This document shows positions 18,489-27,439 of a stretch of DNA of 64,000 nt, in pieces. The number at the start of each line of letters is the position of its first letter. The stretch's first letter is position 1. Source of the stretch: Enterococcus diestrammenae (GTDB taxonomy: Bacteria > Bacillota > Bacilli > Lactobacillales > Enterococcaceae); NCBI RefSeq assembly GCF_009933255.1, contig NZ_MAEI01000014.1, positions 1 to 64,000 of the forward strand. The letters are read 5' to 3'. The notes under the pieces were generated by a model that was not told where the DNA came from, searched no databases, and worked only from the letters and a program-made list of their open reading frames with translations. The position numbers were made by a program, and so were the translations under genes.

Positions 18489-19304
18489 TTAACCTAAAGC
18501 GACATCTAAAATCATCATAATCATAAAGCCTAGCATCGTACCAAAGACCGCAAAATGGCGCTTGCTGCTAGAAGTTTGTTGGGCTTCTGGAATCAATTCT
18601 TCCACTACGACGTAAATCATGGCGCCGGCAGCAAAAGCCAAAGCATAGGGCAGCAAGAAGGTCACTTTAGTTACTAATAACGCCCCTAACACACCAGCAA
18701 TCGGTTCGACAATCCCAGAAGCTTGTCCGTAAAGAAAGGCTTTTCCGCGACTAAGCCCCTCTTGTCGCAATGGAATCGACACCGCCGCTCCTTCAGGAAA
18801 GTTTTGAATTCCAATCCCTAAGGCTACCGAAATCGCTGCGATAGCCGCTGCCCGGGGATCCGTAGCTTCTGCCGCGGCCCCAAAAGCAACACCGACAGCC
18901 AACCCTTCTGGAATATTATGCAAAGTGATGGAAAACACCAAGAGAATCGTCCGCTTCAAATGACTCGGAACCCCTTCTTGGGCATGATCTGGACCAAAGT
19001 GCATATGGGGAATCGTCTTGTCAGCAATGTATAGGAACAAGCCACCCACCCCAAAACCAATACTGACTACTAACCAAGGGATATCGCCATTTGTCTCGGC
19101 CCACGCAATCGCTGGATCCAATAGTGACCAAAAGCTAGCAGCGATCATGACCCCCGATGCAAAGCCCAGCATCAGATTTAAGACGTCTTTTTTGATTTCC
19201 TTGAAGAAAAATACGAGAGCTGCTCCTAATGCGGTCATACCATAGGTGAACGCACACCCAACCAATGCCTGTTGCCACGGAGCTAGTGCTGTAAACCAAT
19301 CCAT
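18489..19304 (-). CDS. ZIP-family divalent metal transporter
   Basis: This 271-residue protein has about eight membrane segments and the ZIP/GufA signature: SITLHNIPEGLAVGVAFG in TM4 and GIGIQNFPEGAAVSIPL in TM5 supply the His/Asn/Glu metal-binding residues. A His-rich cytoplasmic loop (HMHFGPDHAQEG) precedes TM4. It probably imports zinc or a similar divalent metal. Subfamily resembles ZupT/GufA; the exact metal cannot be told. It is monocistronic with a strong terminator. Confidence 0.92.
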   Translation of the reverse strand: MDWFTALAPWQQALVGCAFTYGMTALGAALVFFFKEIKKDVLNLMLGFASGVMIAASFWSLLDPAIAWAETNGDIPWLVVSIGFGVGGLFLYIADKTIPHMHFGPDHAQEGVPSHLKRTILLVFSITLHNIPEGLAVGVAFGAAAEATDPRAAAIAAISVALGIGIQNFPEGAAVSIPLRQEGLSRGKAFLYGQASGIVEPIAGVLGALLVTKVTFLLPYALAFAAGAMIYVVVEELIPEAQQTSSSKRHFAVFGTMLGFMIMMILDVALG

Positions 19305-19430
19305 TCATGAAACCTCCTAGAATCTATAAATTTAGCTAAAAAAGAGGGGACATCCCTCAAACAACTTTTCTGACCTCAGTATAGCATAATTTATTAATTT
19401 TTAGGTAGTCCTAAACTTTTTCACCTAATT

Positions 19431-19964
19431 CTACGACTCTTTTGGTTTGCGATAGTGTAATTCCACTAGTTCACCCATCTGTGTTGTCTCCACGTATTCC
19501 AAGCGCCGACGATAATTCCCCGCTGGAAACAAGGGTTTGCCAGCCCCTAACAATACCGGTGCAATTTGAATCCAATACTCATCAATAAGGTCGCCAGCAA
19601 TCAATTCTGTCAACAAGCCCCCACCGCCGACTATCCAAATCCACCCTGGGTCTTCTTGTTGCTGCAATTTTCGCACCACAGCTATCGGATCGTCTGCCAC
19701 AAAAGTGACCTCCTCCATCTTTTCTCTCGCCCTGTGGGAAAAGACCACTTTTTCTTTCCCAGGATAAAGAGGTTGAGTAGCCATCAATTTCAGAACTTCT
19801 TCATAGGTGATCCGCCCCATCACCATAGTAGTGACTTGTTTTTCAAACGCCTCATAAGTAGAAGCACCTGCTAAATCCGTCGCAAACAACCACTCCAAGC
19901 TATCATTTTTAGCGGCCAAATAGCCATCCAAACTCACTGCACCATAAAAAACGACTTTCCGCAT
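19431..19964 (-). CDS. Dihydrofolate reductase-like protein (RibD C-terminal family)
   Basis: This 177-residue protein has the RibD-C/DHFR-like reductase fold: VVFYGAVSLDGYLAAKNDSLEW at the N-terminus, TMVMGRITYEEVL, and IWIVGGGGLLTELIAGDLIDEYWIQIAPVLLGAGKPLF. Members bind NADPH, but physiological substrates are mostly unknown; it is not the housekeeping folate or riboflavin enzyme. The ATG at 19964 follows AAAGGAGGA; an upstream extension to 20066 is discarded. Confidence 0.88.
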   Translation of the reverse strand: MRKVVFYGAVSLDGYLAAKNDSLEWLFATDLAGASTYEAFEKQVTTMVMGRITYEEVLKLMATQPLYPGKEKVVFSHRAREKMEEVTFVADDPIAVVRKLQQQEDPGWIWIVGGGGLLTELIAGDLIDEYWIQIAPVLLGAGKPLFPAGNYRRRLEYVETTQMGELVELHYRKPKES

Positions 19965-20142
19965 ATTGCTTCCTCCTTTTAGGTATCTTCTTTTAAGACT
20001 TTTGCCGCTCTTTGGTTTACTTTCACCATACCTTGCTCTCCAAAGACCGTCAAAATTGACGCCCATAAACCAGAACTTTTTTGCTTTTGCTAGCAGAGAT
20101 AGTCAAAGATTCTTAGTTTTTGCCTAAAAACCCTAGAGTACC

Positions 20143-20171
20143 TTGCAAGTTTTCCTCAATCTGGCTATAAT
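20143..20171 (+). promoter_or_regulatory. SigA promoter of the ABC-F leader
   Basis: TTGCAA (20143-20148) and a perfect TATAAT (20166-20171) are 17 bp apart. Transcription would start near 20178, only about 20 nt before the terminator at 20199. Confidence 0.8.
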
Positions 20172-20198
20172 GCAAGGAGTTGAAAAACTGCTACTACA

Positions 20199-20233
20199 GG
20201 TTCTTTCGGGAAGATGCCGAAAGAGCCTTTTTT
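20199..20233 (+). terminator. Promoter-proximal terminator (attenuator) before the ABC-F gene
   Basis: GGTTCTTTCGG (20199-20209) pairs with CCGAAAGAGCC (20217-20227) around a 7-nt loop, followed by TTTTTT. No plus-strand gene lies upstream, so it must act on the ABC-F transcript or define a short RNA of about 56 nt. The 175 bp between it and the gene start hold no clear second promoter. Confidence 0.85.
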
Positions 20234-20409
20234 AAAAGCAGGACGAAACAAACTTGTTCAATCTGCCAAACTTAGTGAAGAACTAAGCCCTACTGCTCTT
20301 TTCGCAAAATAGGCAGATCTTCATTGGCAGCGAACTAGTTCGTAAAATCAGACCTAAATAAAAAGCTACTTACTTATCAGTAGAATAAAAAAGAAACGAG
20401 GGAATTCAC

Positions 20410-22032
20410 TTGATCACAGTCAGCGATGTCAGCTTACATTTTTCCGACCGCAAACTCTTTGATGATGTCAATATCAAATTTACCCCCGGCAACTGCTACG
20501 GCCTCATCGGCGCAAACGGAGCCGGCAAATCCACCTTCCTAAAAGTCCTCTCGGGTGAAATCCAGCCATCTACCGGCTCGATCACCTTGGGACCAGATGA
20601 ACGGATGGCTACTTTGAAACAGAATCACTTCGATTACGAAGACTATCCTGTCATCGAAACCGTCATCATGGGCCACAAGCGCCTTTATGATGTCATGAAA
20701 GAAAAAGATGCCATCTATATGAAAGAAGACTTCTCCGACGAAGATGGGATTAAAGCTGCCGAATTAGAAGGTGAATTCGCCGAGTTAAACGGTTGGGAAG
20801 CCGAACCTGAAGCAGCAGTCTTATTGCAAGGATTGAATATCACGGAAGACTTGCACTACTTACCGATGAAAGAACTCACTGCCGGTCAAAAAGTCAAAGT
20901 TTTGCTAGCCCAAGCGCTCTTTGGCAAACCAGACGTCTTACTGTTGGATGAACCAACCAACGGCTTAGATATCCAATCCATCAACTGGCTAGAAGAATTC
21001 TTGATTACTTTTGAAAATACCGTCATCGTCGTCTCCCATGACCGCCACTTCTTGAATAAAGTCTGCACCCACATGGCAGACTTGGACTTTGGCAAAATCA
21101 AACTCTATGTAGGGAACTATGACTTCTGGTTGGAATCTTCTCAATTAGCTCAAAAATTACAATCCCAACAAAATGCCAAAAAAGAAGAGCAAATCAAAGA
21201 GTTACAAGATTTTATCGCTCGTTTCTCAGCCAATGCCTCCAAATCCAAGCAAGCCACTTCTCGGAAGAAAATGCTGGATAAGATTACCTTGGATGATATT
21301 CAACCCTCTTCTCGTCGCTATCCTTTTGTCGGCTTCAAGCCAGAACGGGAAATCGGCAACGACCTCTTACAAGTCGATGACGTCACTGTCACCATTGATG
21401 GTAAGAAAATCCTTGATAAAATCAGCTTTACTTTAAACAAAGATGACAAAGTTGCCTTTATCGCCAACAACGACATCGTCACGACCACGTTATTTAAAGT
21501 CATCATGGGGGAAATCACCCCTGATAGTGGGAGTATTCGTTGGGGGGTTACTACTAGCCAAGCCTATATGCCAAAAGATACGACAAAAGACTTTGCTAGC
21601 GACTTAACGATATTGGATTGGTTACGGCAGTTTGCCTCCAAGGAAGAAGACGACAATACCTTCTTGCGGAGTTTCTTAGGACGGATGCTCTTTTCTGGGG
21701 ATGAAGTTTTAAAACCTGTCAGCGTCCTTTCCGGTGGCGAAAAAGTTCGCTGCATGTTGTCTAAGATGATGCTTTCGAAAGCCAATGTCTTAGTTTTGGA
21801 TGACCCTACCAATCACCTAGACTTGGAATCCATCACTGCTTTGAATGATGGCTTGATGGCTTTCACTGGTTCGATGCTCTTTGCCAGCCATGACCATCAG
21901 TTTATTCAAACTTTGGCTAACCGCATCATCGCCGTCTCTGACAAAGGCGTGGTGGATCGGGCAGAAACGACCTATGATGAGTTCTTGGAAAACCAAGATG
22001 TGCAAAAACGGGTCAACGAAATCTTTGCCTAA
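20410..22032 (+). CDS. ABC-F family ATPase
   Basis: This 540-residue soluble protein has two ABC ATPase domains and no membrane segment, the mark of ABC-F translation factors. Domain 1 has GLIGANGAGKSTFLK (Walker A), ELTAGQKVKVLLAQALF (signature) and VLLLDEPTNGLD (Walker B). Domain 2 has the signature SVLSGGEKVRCMLSKMML and VLVLDDPTNHLD, but its Walker A is altered to VAFIANNDIVTTTLF with no GKS/T lysine. The inter-domain linker (SANASKSKQATSRKKML) is typical of the YbiT/YkpA branch. It probably acts on ribosomes. The TTG start follows GAGGG. The unusual promoter-proximal terminator implies regulated readthrough. Confidence 0.92.
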   Translation: MITVSDVSLHFSDRKLFDDVNIKFTPGNCYGLIGANGAGKSTFLKVLSGEIQPSTGSITLGPDERMATLKQNHFDYEDYPVIETVIMGHKRLYDVMKEKDAIYMKEDFSDEDGIKAAELEGEFAELNGWEAEPEAAVLLQGLNITEDLHYLPMKELTAGQKVKVLLAQALFGKPDVLLLDEPTNGLDIQSINWLEEFLITFENTVIVVSHDRHFLNKVCTHMADLDFGKIKLYVGNYDFWLESSQLAQKLQSQQNAKKEEQIKELQDFIARFSANASKSKQATSRKKMLDKITLDDIQPSSRRYPFVGFKPEREIGNDLLQVDDVTVTIDGKKILDKISFTLNKDDKVAFIANNDIVTTTLFKVIMGEITPDSGSIRWGVTTSQAYMPKDTTKDFASDLTILDWLRQFASKEEDDNTFLRSFLGRMLFSGDEVLKPVSVLSGGEKVRCMLSKMMLSKANVLVLDDPTNHLDLESITALNDGLMAFTGSMLFASHDHQFIQTLANRIIAVSDKGVVDRAETTYDEFLENQDVQKRVNEIFA

Positions 22033-22211
22033 CTAAGAAAGACTGAATACGTTCCTTTCCTTCTCAAAAAACCAGTTGGACCGACGCATCCGACTTTTAC
22101 TCATGAGTGTGGACCAGTTTCCAATGAATTCCGCAAGCTGGCTAGCTTTAATCTTTACGAAATCCAACTAGCTACAGAAACTGAAACTGGTTTATAAAAC
22201 CTAACCAATTG

Positions 22212-22252
22212 AAACATCTCTTCTGCTTTTTTCGGCAGGAGGGATGTTTTTT
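22212..22252 (+). terminator. Intrinsic terminator after the ABC-F gene
   Basis: AACATCTCTTCTGC pairs, with wobbles, with GGCAGGAGGGATGTT and is followed by TTTTTT. Confidence 0.8.
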
Positions 22253-22319
22253 AGTAAAAGAATAGCCACCTCTCAGCTCTTGTGTTATAACAGAAACAAA
22301 GGAACTGAAAGCGATTTTG

Positions 22320-22336
22320 TTTGTGAAATTCACAAA
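22320..22336. promoter_or_regulatory. TTTGTGAA palindrome before the DUF2264 gene
   Basis: TTTGTGAA-A-TTCACAAA is a perfect 8-1-8 palindrome about 28 bp before the DUF2264 start. A near-identical 18-bp palindrome lies at 28629-28646, suggesting a shared regulator. Confidence 0.55.
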
Positions 22337-22363
22337 GTCGTATTTCACAAAGGATGGTTACTC

Positions 22364-23529
22364 ATGACTACTCGTACTTTTTGGCTTGCCCAAATGGAAA
22401 AAATTGCGCGTCCCGTTTTAGAAGCCGCCGCCAGCAATCGGTTGCGTAAAGAGATGGCTCGCTACTCTAAAAATCCCAATACCGCACTGACAGCCTTGGG
22501 TCGTACCCTCGCCGGTCTTGCTCCTTGGCTAGAACTGGAGGCTGTTTTTGATGCTAAGGAAAGACAACTTCAAAAAGAATTTCGCCAACTCGCCCTTGCT
22601 AGTATTGCCCATGCCGTCGATCCTACCAATCCAGAAAAACTGGATTTTAGTGATGCAAATGGCACCGGAGAACAACCTTTAGTCGCTGCTGCCTTTTTAG
22701 CCCATGCTTTGATTCGTGCTCCGAAACAATTGATTAAGCAATTATCAGAAATAACTCGCCAACAGTTACTACATGAATTTCGCTGCTCTAGGGACCTCCT
22801 CCAGCATGACGACGATAGCTGGGTTTTATTTGCGGCAATGGTGGAGGCCGCGTTGCATCAGCTAGGCGATCCTAATTGTGATTTGCTACGTATCAACGTA
22901 TCAACCATGCTTTCTCATTGCTAGATCAGTGGTATGTCGGGGATGGGATATATGGGGACGGGACCTCATTTGCAAATGATTATTACAATAGTTTCGTCAT
23001 TCAACCGATGCTGGTGGACCTAGTCAAGCGTTATCCAGTGATTGCCACCAATCCCCAGCCACAGGATTTAACCTTTCCAACAAAAGTCATGGCCCGTGGG
23101 ACTCGTTTTGCCCAACTCCAAGAACTTTTGATCAACACAGATGGGACTTATCCCGTGTACGGCCGTTTAATGTGTTACCGTTTTGGCTGTTTTCAACACT
23201 TGGCCCAAGCCGCCTTACAAGGCTTTTTGCCGGAAACCCTCAGTGGCGGACAAGTTCGTTCAGCCCTGACGGCCGTCATGAAGAAAGTCCTCTCGGCTCC
23301 GGATACTTTTGATAAACATGGCTTTTTGACGGTTGGTGTCTATGGTTCACAACCTACCATGGGGGAACCAGAGATCAACGTTGGTAGTTGTTATCTCTGC
23401 TTAGGGGTCATGCTCCCATTAGGATTATCAGAAATTACCTCTTTCTGGGCAGATCCCGCTACAGATTGGACTGCTAAAAAAATCTGGAGTGGCCAACCCG
23501 TTCAGCGGGATCAGGCCTATCAGGAATAA
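22364..23529 (+). pseudogene. DUF2264 family gene split by a frameshift
   Basis: Two reading frames together encode one DUF2264 protein of about 388 residues. The first runs from ATG 22364 (after AAGGA) to RINVSTMLSHC-stop (TAG 22922-22924). The second continues in another frame from about 22915 with LDQWYVGDGIYGDG, DYYNSFVIQPML, PVYGRLMCYRFG and EINVGSCYLC, all family-specific segments. A single lost T in CATTTG (now CATTG near 22917-22920) would restore SHLLDQWYVGDG. DUF2264 proteins have an alpha/alpha-barrel and are sometimes linked to polysaccharide use; the function is not established. A real deletion and an assembly error are both possible. Confidence 0.85.
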
Positions 23530-23596
23530 CTAACTCGATTAGAAAGATTGAACATACTCAAAATGAGGTCAAAAGCAGCTAAATCATGAAACATAA

Positions 23597-23646
23597 GAAA
23601 ACCCGTGAAAGGCCACTACCGATGGTGGTAGTCTTTCACGGGTTTT
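23597..23646. terminator. Bidirectional terminator between DUF2264 and degV
   Basis: AAACCCGTGAAAG...CCACTACC pairs with GGTGGTAG...CTTTCACGGGTTT around a GAT loop, with A and T runs on both ends. Confidence 0.93.
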
Positions 23647-23662
23647 TCATTTCAGCTAACTC

Positions 23663-24532
23663 TTAGTCCACTCGTTCTTTCCCAAACGTAAAGATAGCGA
23701 TACAGCCTAAACCAGTATGGCTGGCAATCGTTGGCCCGAGAGGATAGATAGCACTATCAGTGACGTCGATTTTTTCCTTCAACATCTCTAGTACTTTCTC
23801 CGCCGCTGCCAAATCTTCTGAATGGGCAACAAAGACGAGTTGATCCTCAGTCGAAGTCAAGTTCTCCATGGTTTCATCGACAATTTTTTGCAGGGCTTTG
23901 TTGCGCCCGCGAACTTTGCCGACATTTTGCAAACTCCCTTTGGCATCGACATGGATAATCGGCTTGATATTCAACAAACCTCCCATCGCTGCTTGAGAGC
24001 GGGACAAACGCCCGCCACGATAAAGGTGGCTTAAGTCATCTACCGTTACCCAAGATTGGACTTTTAGACGGTGATCTTCTACCCATTTACGCACCGTTGG
24101 CAAATCATCCCCAGCAGCTTGGCGTTTAGCCGCACCGTAGACCAAGACACCCTCACCTAGACTGGCATTTAGCGTATCCACCACTTCAATCTGCGCATTG
24201 GGATAATCTTCTTGTAAAATCGCCACTGCTTGCAAGGCACTGTTATAGGAGCCGCTCATCCCCGACGTAAAGCAGAGATACAAAACCGACTCTTGCTTTT
24301 CACAATAAGGTTTAAAAAATTCGACATACCGTCCCACATTGATTTGCGAAGTCGTGGGTTGTTTTTTATCTCGCAAACTTTGAATAAAGGCACCATAGTC
24401 AAAACTCTTGCCCAAATCATCAAAATACTCCTTGCCATCCATCTCCACAATCATGGGGATAAACGCAACCTGGTATTCCTCCAACACTTGATAAGGCAAA
24501 TCACAACATGAATCCGTCACGATTTGAAACAT
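23663..24532 (-). CDS. DegV family fatty-acid-binding protein
   Basis: This 289-residue protein matches DegV (FakB-type): IVTDSCCDLPYQVLEEYQV at the N-terminus, PTTSQINVGRYVEFF, LCFTSGMSGSYNSA (the lipid headgroup loop) and LNIKPIIHVDAKGSLQNVGKVRGRNKAL. FakB proteins present fatty acids to the kinase FakA for incorporation into phospholipid. FakA is not in this window, as is usual for the several DegV copies per genome. The start follows AAGGAGG-like sequence (GGAGGTTGAAGG upstream). Confidence 0.93.
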   Translation of the reverse strand: MFQIVTDSCCDLPYQVLEEYQVAFIPMIVEMDGKEYFDDLGKSFDYGAFIQSLRDKKQPTTSQINVGRYVEFFKPYCEKQESVLYLCFTSGMSGSYNSALQAVAILQEDYPNAQIEVVDTLNASLGEGVLVYGAAKRQAAGDDLPTVRKWVEDHRLKVQSWVTVDDLSHLYRGGRLSRSQAAMGGLLNIKPIIHVDAKGSLQNVGKVRGRNKALQKIVDETMENLTSTEDQLVFVAHSEDLAAAEKVLEMLKEKIDVTDSAIYPLGPTIASHTGLGCIAIFTFGKERVD

Positions 24533-24676
24533 CCTTCAACCTCCTTATACCTACGTCGCCTTTGAAACTCAAGGGTAAGTCCCATTGCTCATACCCTTTG
24601 CTACAAAAAGCCAACGCCTTTGTTTTCTTTCATCGCTTAGAGTTTATCACAAACCCACTATTAAAACGATAATTCG

Positions 24677-25846
24677 CTATGCTTTCTTGGCTTTTTCTTG
24701 TAATTTTTGGATAGCTGGTGTCAATTCTGCTACAACTTCTGGGGCTTCCTCGATCCTTTGCAACTCCTGTAGTCGCTCAAGCCAGACAGCCGCCTCTTTG
24801 CCTGCCAAACGACTGATACTCCAGATTGCTGTACCGCGAATAACCGGTCGTGGATCCTGTTGAGCCAATTCCCACAATAGCGGCAATGCTCCTTTGTCAC
24901 CACCATTCGCCAAGGCAATGATGGCATTACGTTGAAGCGGCTTTTTCCCTCGCCAAGCCCCCGCCAGATGCCCAAATTGATCGTTAAACTCTCGATTACT
25001 TAGGCGTAACAGCGGGCGCAGTTTCGGATACACTTCATCGACGGTCGGCTCCATTTCCTTATGAAAATGGAAGTCTTTTCCTTGATTATACGGGCAAACA
25101 AGTTGGCAAATATCACAACCATAGATGACGTTGCGAATCTTCTTGCGGTATTCCTCAGGCATCATATCCTTCGTCTGAGTCTGATATGAAAGACAACGTT
25201 TGGCGTTCATACTACCGTCGCCTAACAGGGCTTGGGTGGGACAAGCTTTGATGCAGCGCGTACAGTCGCCACAGCCAAATGTCACCGGTTGGTCCGGCTC
25301 AAAAGCAATATTCGTAACAATTTCTCCCAGATAAACAAACGAACCATATTCTTCCGTAATCAATAATCCATTCCGCCCGATAAAGCCCAGACCAGCTCGC
25401 TGCGCCACCGCCACGTCCACTAGCTCCCCGGTATCTACTTGGGGTGCAAAACGCCATTCTGTGGCTCCTGGAAGTTCGGCCGCCCGCTCTTTAATAAAAG
25501 CAATCAACGCCTGCAACCGCTCCTCCAAAATAAAATGATAATCCTGCCCCCATGACGCCCGGGCAAACATTCCCCGTTTCTCATCTTTCGGAACTTCTTC
25601 ATGGATTTTCGTCGGATAAGCCAACGCAATAGCAATAATCGACTGTGGGCCTTCAAAGGTCAGTTCCGGATAGATTCGCTCGGGTATATTCTGATGTTCA
25701 AACCCCGAATTATAACCCCGCTCTCGTTGCTGGTGCAAGGGTTCTTCTAACTCGACAAAGGGTGCTGCCGAGGCAAAGCCAATTTTATCAATACCCAGAC
25801 GCTGGCTTTCGGCGATAATAGCTTGTTTGAGGGATTGTAAAGGCAT
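24677..25846 (-). CDS. queG: Epoxyqueuosine reductase QueG
   Basis: This 389-residue cobalamin- and iron-sulphur-dependent enzyme performs the last step of queuosine synthesis on tRNA. Two 4Fe-4S clusters are evident: [16 protein letters not shown] and [11 protein letters not shown]. The N-terminal part ([60 protein letters not shown]) is typical. The C-terminal third has HEAT-like repeats ([30 protein letters not shown]), as in Bacillus QueG. The ATG at 25846 follows TAGGAGGA; the longer in-frame extension to 25948 is discarded. Confidence 0.95.
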   Translation of the reverse strand: MPLQSLKQAIIAESQRLGIDKIGFASAAPFVELEEPLHQQRERGYNSGFEHQNIPERIYPELTFEGPQSIIAIALAYPTKIHEEVPKDEKRGMFARASWGQDYHFILEERLQALIAFIKERAAELPGATEWRFAPQVDTGELVDVAVAQRAGLGFIGRNGLLITEEYGSFVYLGEIVTNIAFEPDQPVTFGCGDCTRCIKACPTQALLGDGSMNAKRCLSYQTQTKDMMPEEYRKKIRNVIYGCDICQLVCPYNQGKDFHFHKEMEPTVDEVYPKLRPLLRLSNREFNDQFGHLAGAWRGKKPLQRNAIIALANGGDKGALPLLWELAQQDPRPVIRGTAIWSISRLAGKEAAVWLERLQELQRIEEAPEVVAELTPAIQKLQEKAKKA

Positions 25847-25962
25847 GAGGGTTCCTCCTATAAGTTGCTTTTCATGATTTTCATTCACCTTATTGTACGA
25901 ACTACAAACAAGGAGTGCAAGAAACAACGATACAGATTTGGCTGACAAAACTATTTTTGCTC

Positions 25963-26006
25963 AAAAAAAGCCCCGTGGATGAGAGATACCTCTCCTCCAC
26001 AGAGCC
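25963..26006 (-). terminator. Intrinsic terminator after purA
   Basis: On the minus strand GGCTCTGTGGA pairs with TCCACGGGGC, with an inner GAGAGG/CTCTC hairpin, and runs into seven T. Confidence 0.88.
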
Positions 26007-26026
26007 AACTAGAGCCATGAGATAGT

Positions 26027-27319
26027 TTAAATTTGTGCCCAAACACTTTCCAAAATGTTCGTTTGTGTCCGGTCAGGTCCCACAGAGAAAGTCGAAATCC
26101 GCACACCTACAAGTTCTGATACACGGCGGACATAGTTGCGGGCATTTTCTGGCAAATCAGCCAAGGTCTTGCAGCCAGTGATATCTTCAGACCAGCCTGG
26201 CAATTCTTCATAGACTGGCTTGCAACGATTGAGTTCCTTCAAGCTAGCTGGGTAATGATAAATCAACTCACCATCCAATTCATAAGCCGTACAGATTTTC
26301 ACAGTTTCCAAACCGCTTAAGACATCGATGGAGTTCAAGCAAAGATTGGTAATCCCAGAAACTCGTTTAGAATGCCGCATCACGACGGTGTCAAACCAGC
26401 CCACGCGACGGGGACGCCCCGTTGTCGTGCCGTATTCCCGGCCGACTTCGCGAATTTGATGGCCAACTTCGTCAAACAACTCAGTAGGAAAAGGGCCATC
26501 TCCCACACGAGAAGTGTAAGCTTTGCAGACACCTACGACTTTGTTGATCTTCGAAGGTCCCACACCAGAGCCGATAGTCACACCACCAGCGACGGGATTG
26601 GAGGAAGTCACAAATGGATAAGTTCCTTGGTCGATATCCAACATCACCCCTTGAGCCCCTTCAAACAAGACCCGTTTGCCAGCATCTAAAGCATCGTTTA
26701 AAATCACAGAAGTATCTGTGACATATTGCTTAATTTGTTGCCCATATTGATAGTATTCTTCAAAAATATCCTCAAAGTCTAGGGCAGTATCATCAAACAT
26801 TTTCACGAATTGACGGTTTTTTTCTTCTAAGTTGATCTTCAGACGTTCTTCAAAGATTTCTTTGTCCAAAAGATCCGCAATCCGGATACCGACCCGCGCC
26901 GCTTTATCCATGTAAGCTGGGCCGATTCCTTTGATGGTCGTCCCGATTTTGTTGTCGCCTTTTGCATCTTCTTGCAGTTGGTCCAGTTTGATATGATAAG
27001 GCAAAATCACGTGGGCACGATCAGAGATTCGCAGATTATCGGTATTGACATTGTGTTCTTTCAAATAAGCCAGTTCTTGTACCAGTGATTTCGGATTAAC
27101 AACCACGCCATTGCCGATGACACTGATTTTTTCTTTATAGAAAATCCCCGATGGAATCAAATGTAATTTGTAAGTCACGCCGTCAAATTTAATGGTATGA
27201 CCAGCATTGTCCCCACCTTGATAACGAGCAATGACTTCAGCATTTTCACTTAAAAAGTCAGTGATTTTTCCTTTGCCTTCATCGCCCCATTGTGTTCCAA
27301 CAACTACTACCGATGACAT
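26027..27319 (-). CDS. purA: Adenylosuccinate synthetase
   Basis: This 430-residue GTP-dependent enzyme joins IMP and aspartate in AMP synthesis. Seen are [18 protein letters not shown] (phosphate loop and catalytic Asp), [11 protein letters not shown] (His), [42 protein letters not shown] and the C-terminal [13 protein letters not shown]. The whole length is normal. Its place downstream of dnaB, with an intervening DUF3810 gene, fits the Enterococcus/Bacillus order. An own promoter lies at 27356-27384. Confidence 0.97.
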   Translation of the reverse strand: MSSVVVVGTQWGDEGKGKITDFLSENAEVIARYQGGDNAGHTIKFDGVTYKLHLIPSGIFYKEKISVIGNGVVVNPKSLVQELAYLKEHNVNTDNLRISDRAHVILPYHIKLDQLQEDAKGDNKIGTTIKGIGPAYMDKAARVGIRIADLLDKEIFEERLKINLEEKNRQFVKMFDDTALDFEDIFEEYYQYGQQIKQYVTDTSVILNDALDAGKRVLFEGAQGVMLDIDQGTYPFVTSSNPVAGGVTIGSGVGPSKINKVVGVCKAYTSRVGDGPFPTELFDEVGHQIREVGREYGTTTGRPRRVGWFDTVVMRHSKRVSGITNLCLNSIDVLSGLETVKICTAYELDGELIYHYPASLKELNRCKPVYEELPGWSEDITGCKTLADLPENARNYVRRVSELVGVRISTFSVGPDRTQTNILESVWAQI

Positions 27320-27355
27320 ATCAGCACCTCATTTACTTTTATTAAATCCAGAACT

Positions 27356-27384
27356 ATTGTACCAGTTTGACCCCTTTGATTCAA
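27356..27384 (-). promoter_or_regulatory. Promoter of purA
   Basis: On the minus strand TTGAAT (27379-27384) and TACAAT (27356-27361) are 17 bp apart and TGG precedes the -10 (extended -10). Confidence 0.65.
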
Positions 27385-27439
27385 TGAATTATCGAATAAT
27401 TAAATGATTATATAGCTAATAAATAGCAAAACACGAACA

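Larger units (their letters stand above)
22033..22363 (+). other. Intergenic region between the ABC-F and DUF2264 genes
   Basis: No gene is supported. The region has AACCAGTTGG near 22072 and GAAACTGGTT near 22185 as loose inverted repeats, a terminator at 22212-22252 and a palindrome at 22320-22336. Confidence 0.5.

Noticed and set aside
22320..22336. Rex (redox) operator reading of the TTTGTGAA palindrome
   Set aside because: Rex sites have four bases between TTGTGAA and TTCACAA; here there are one or two.
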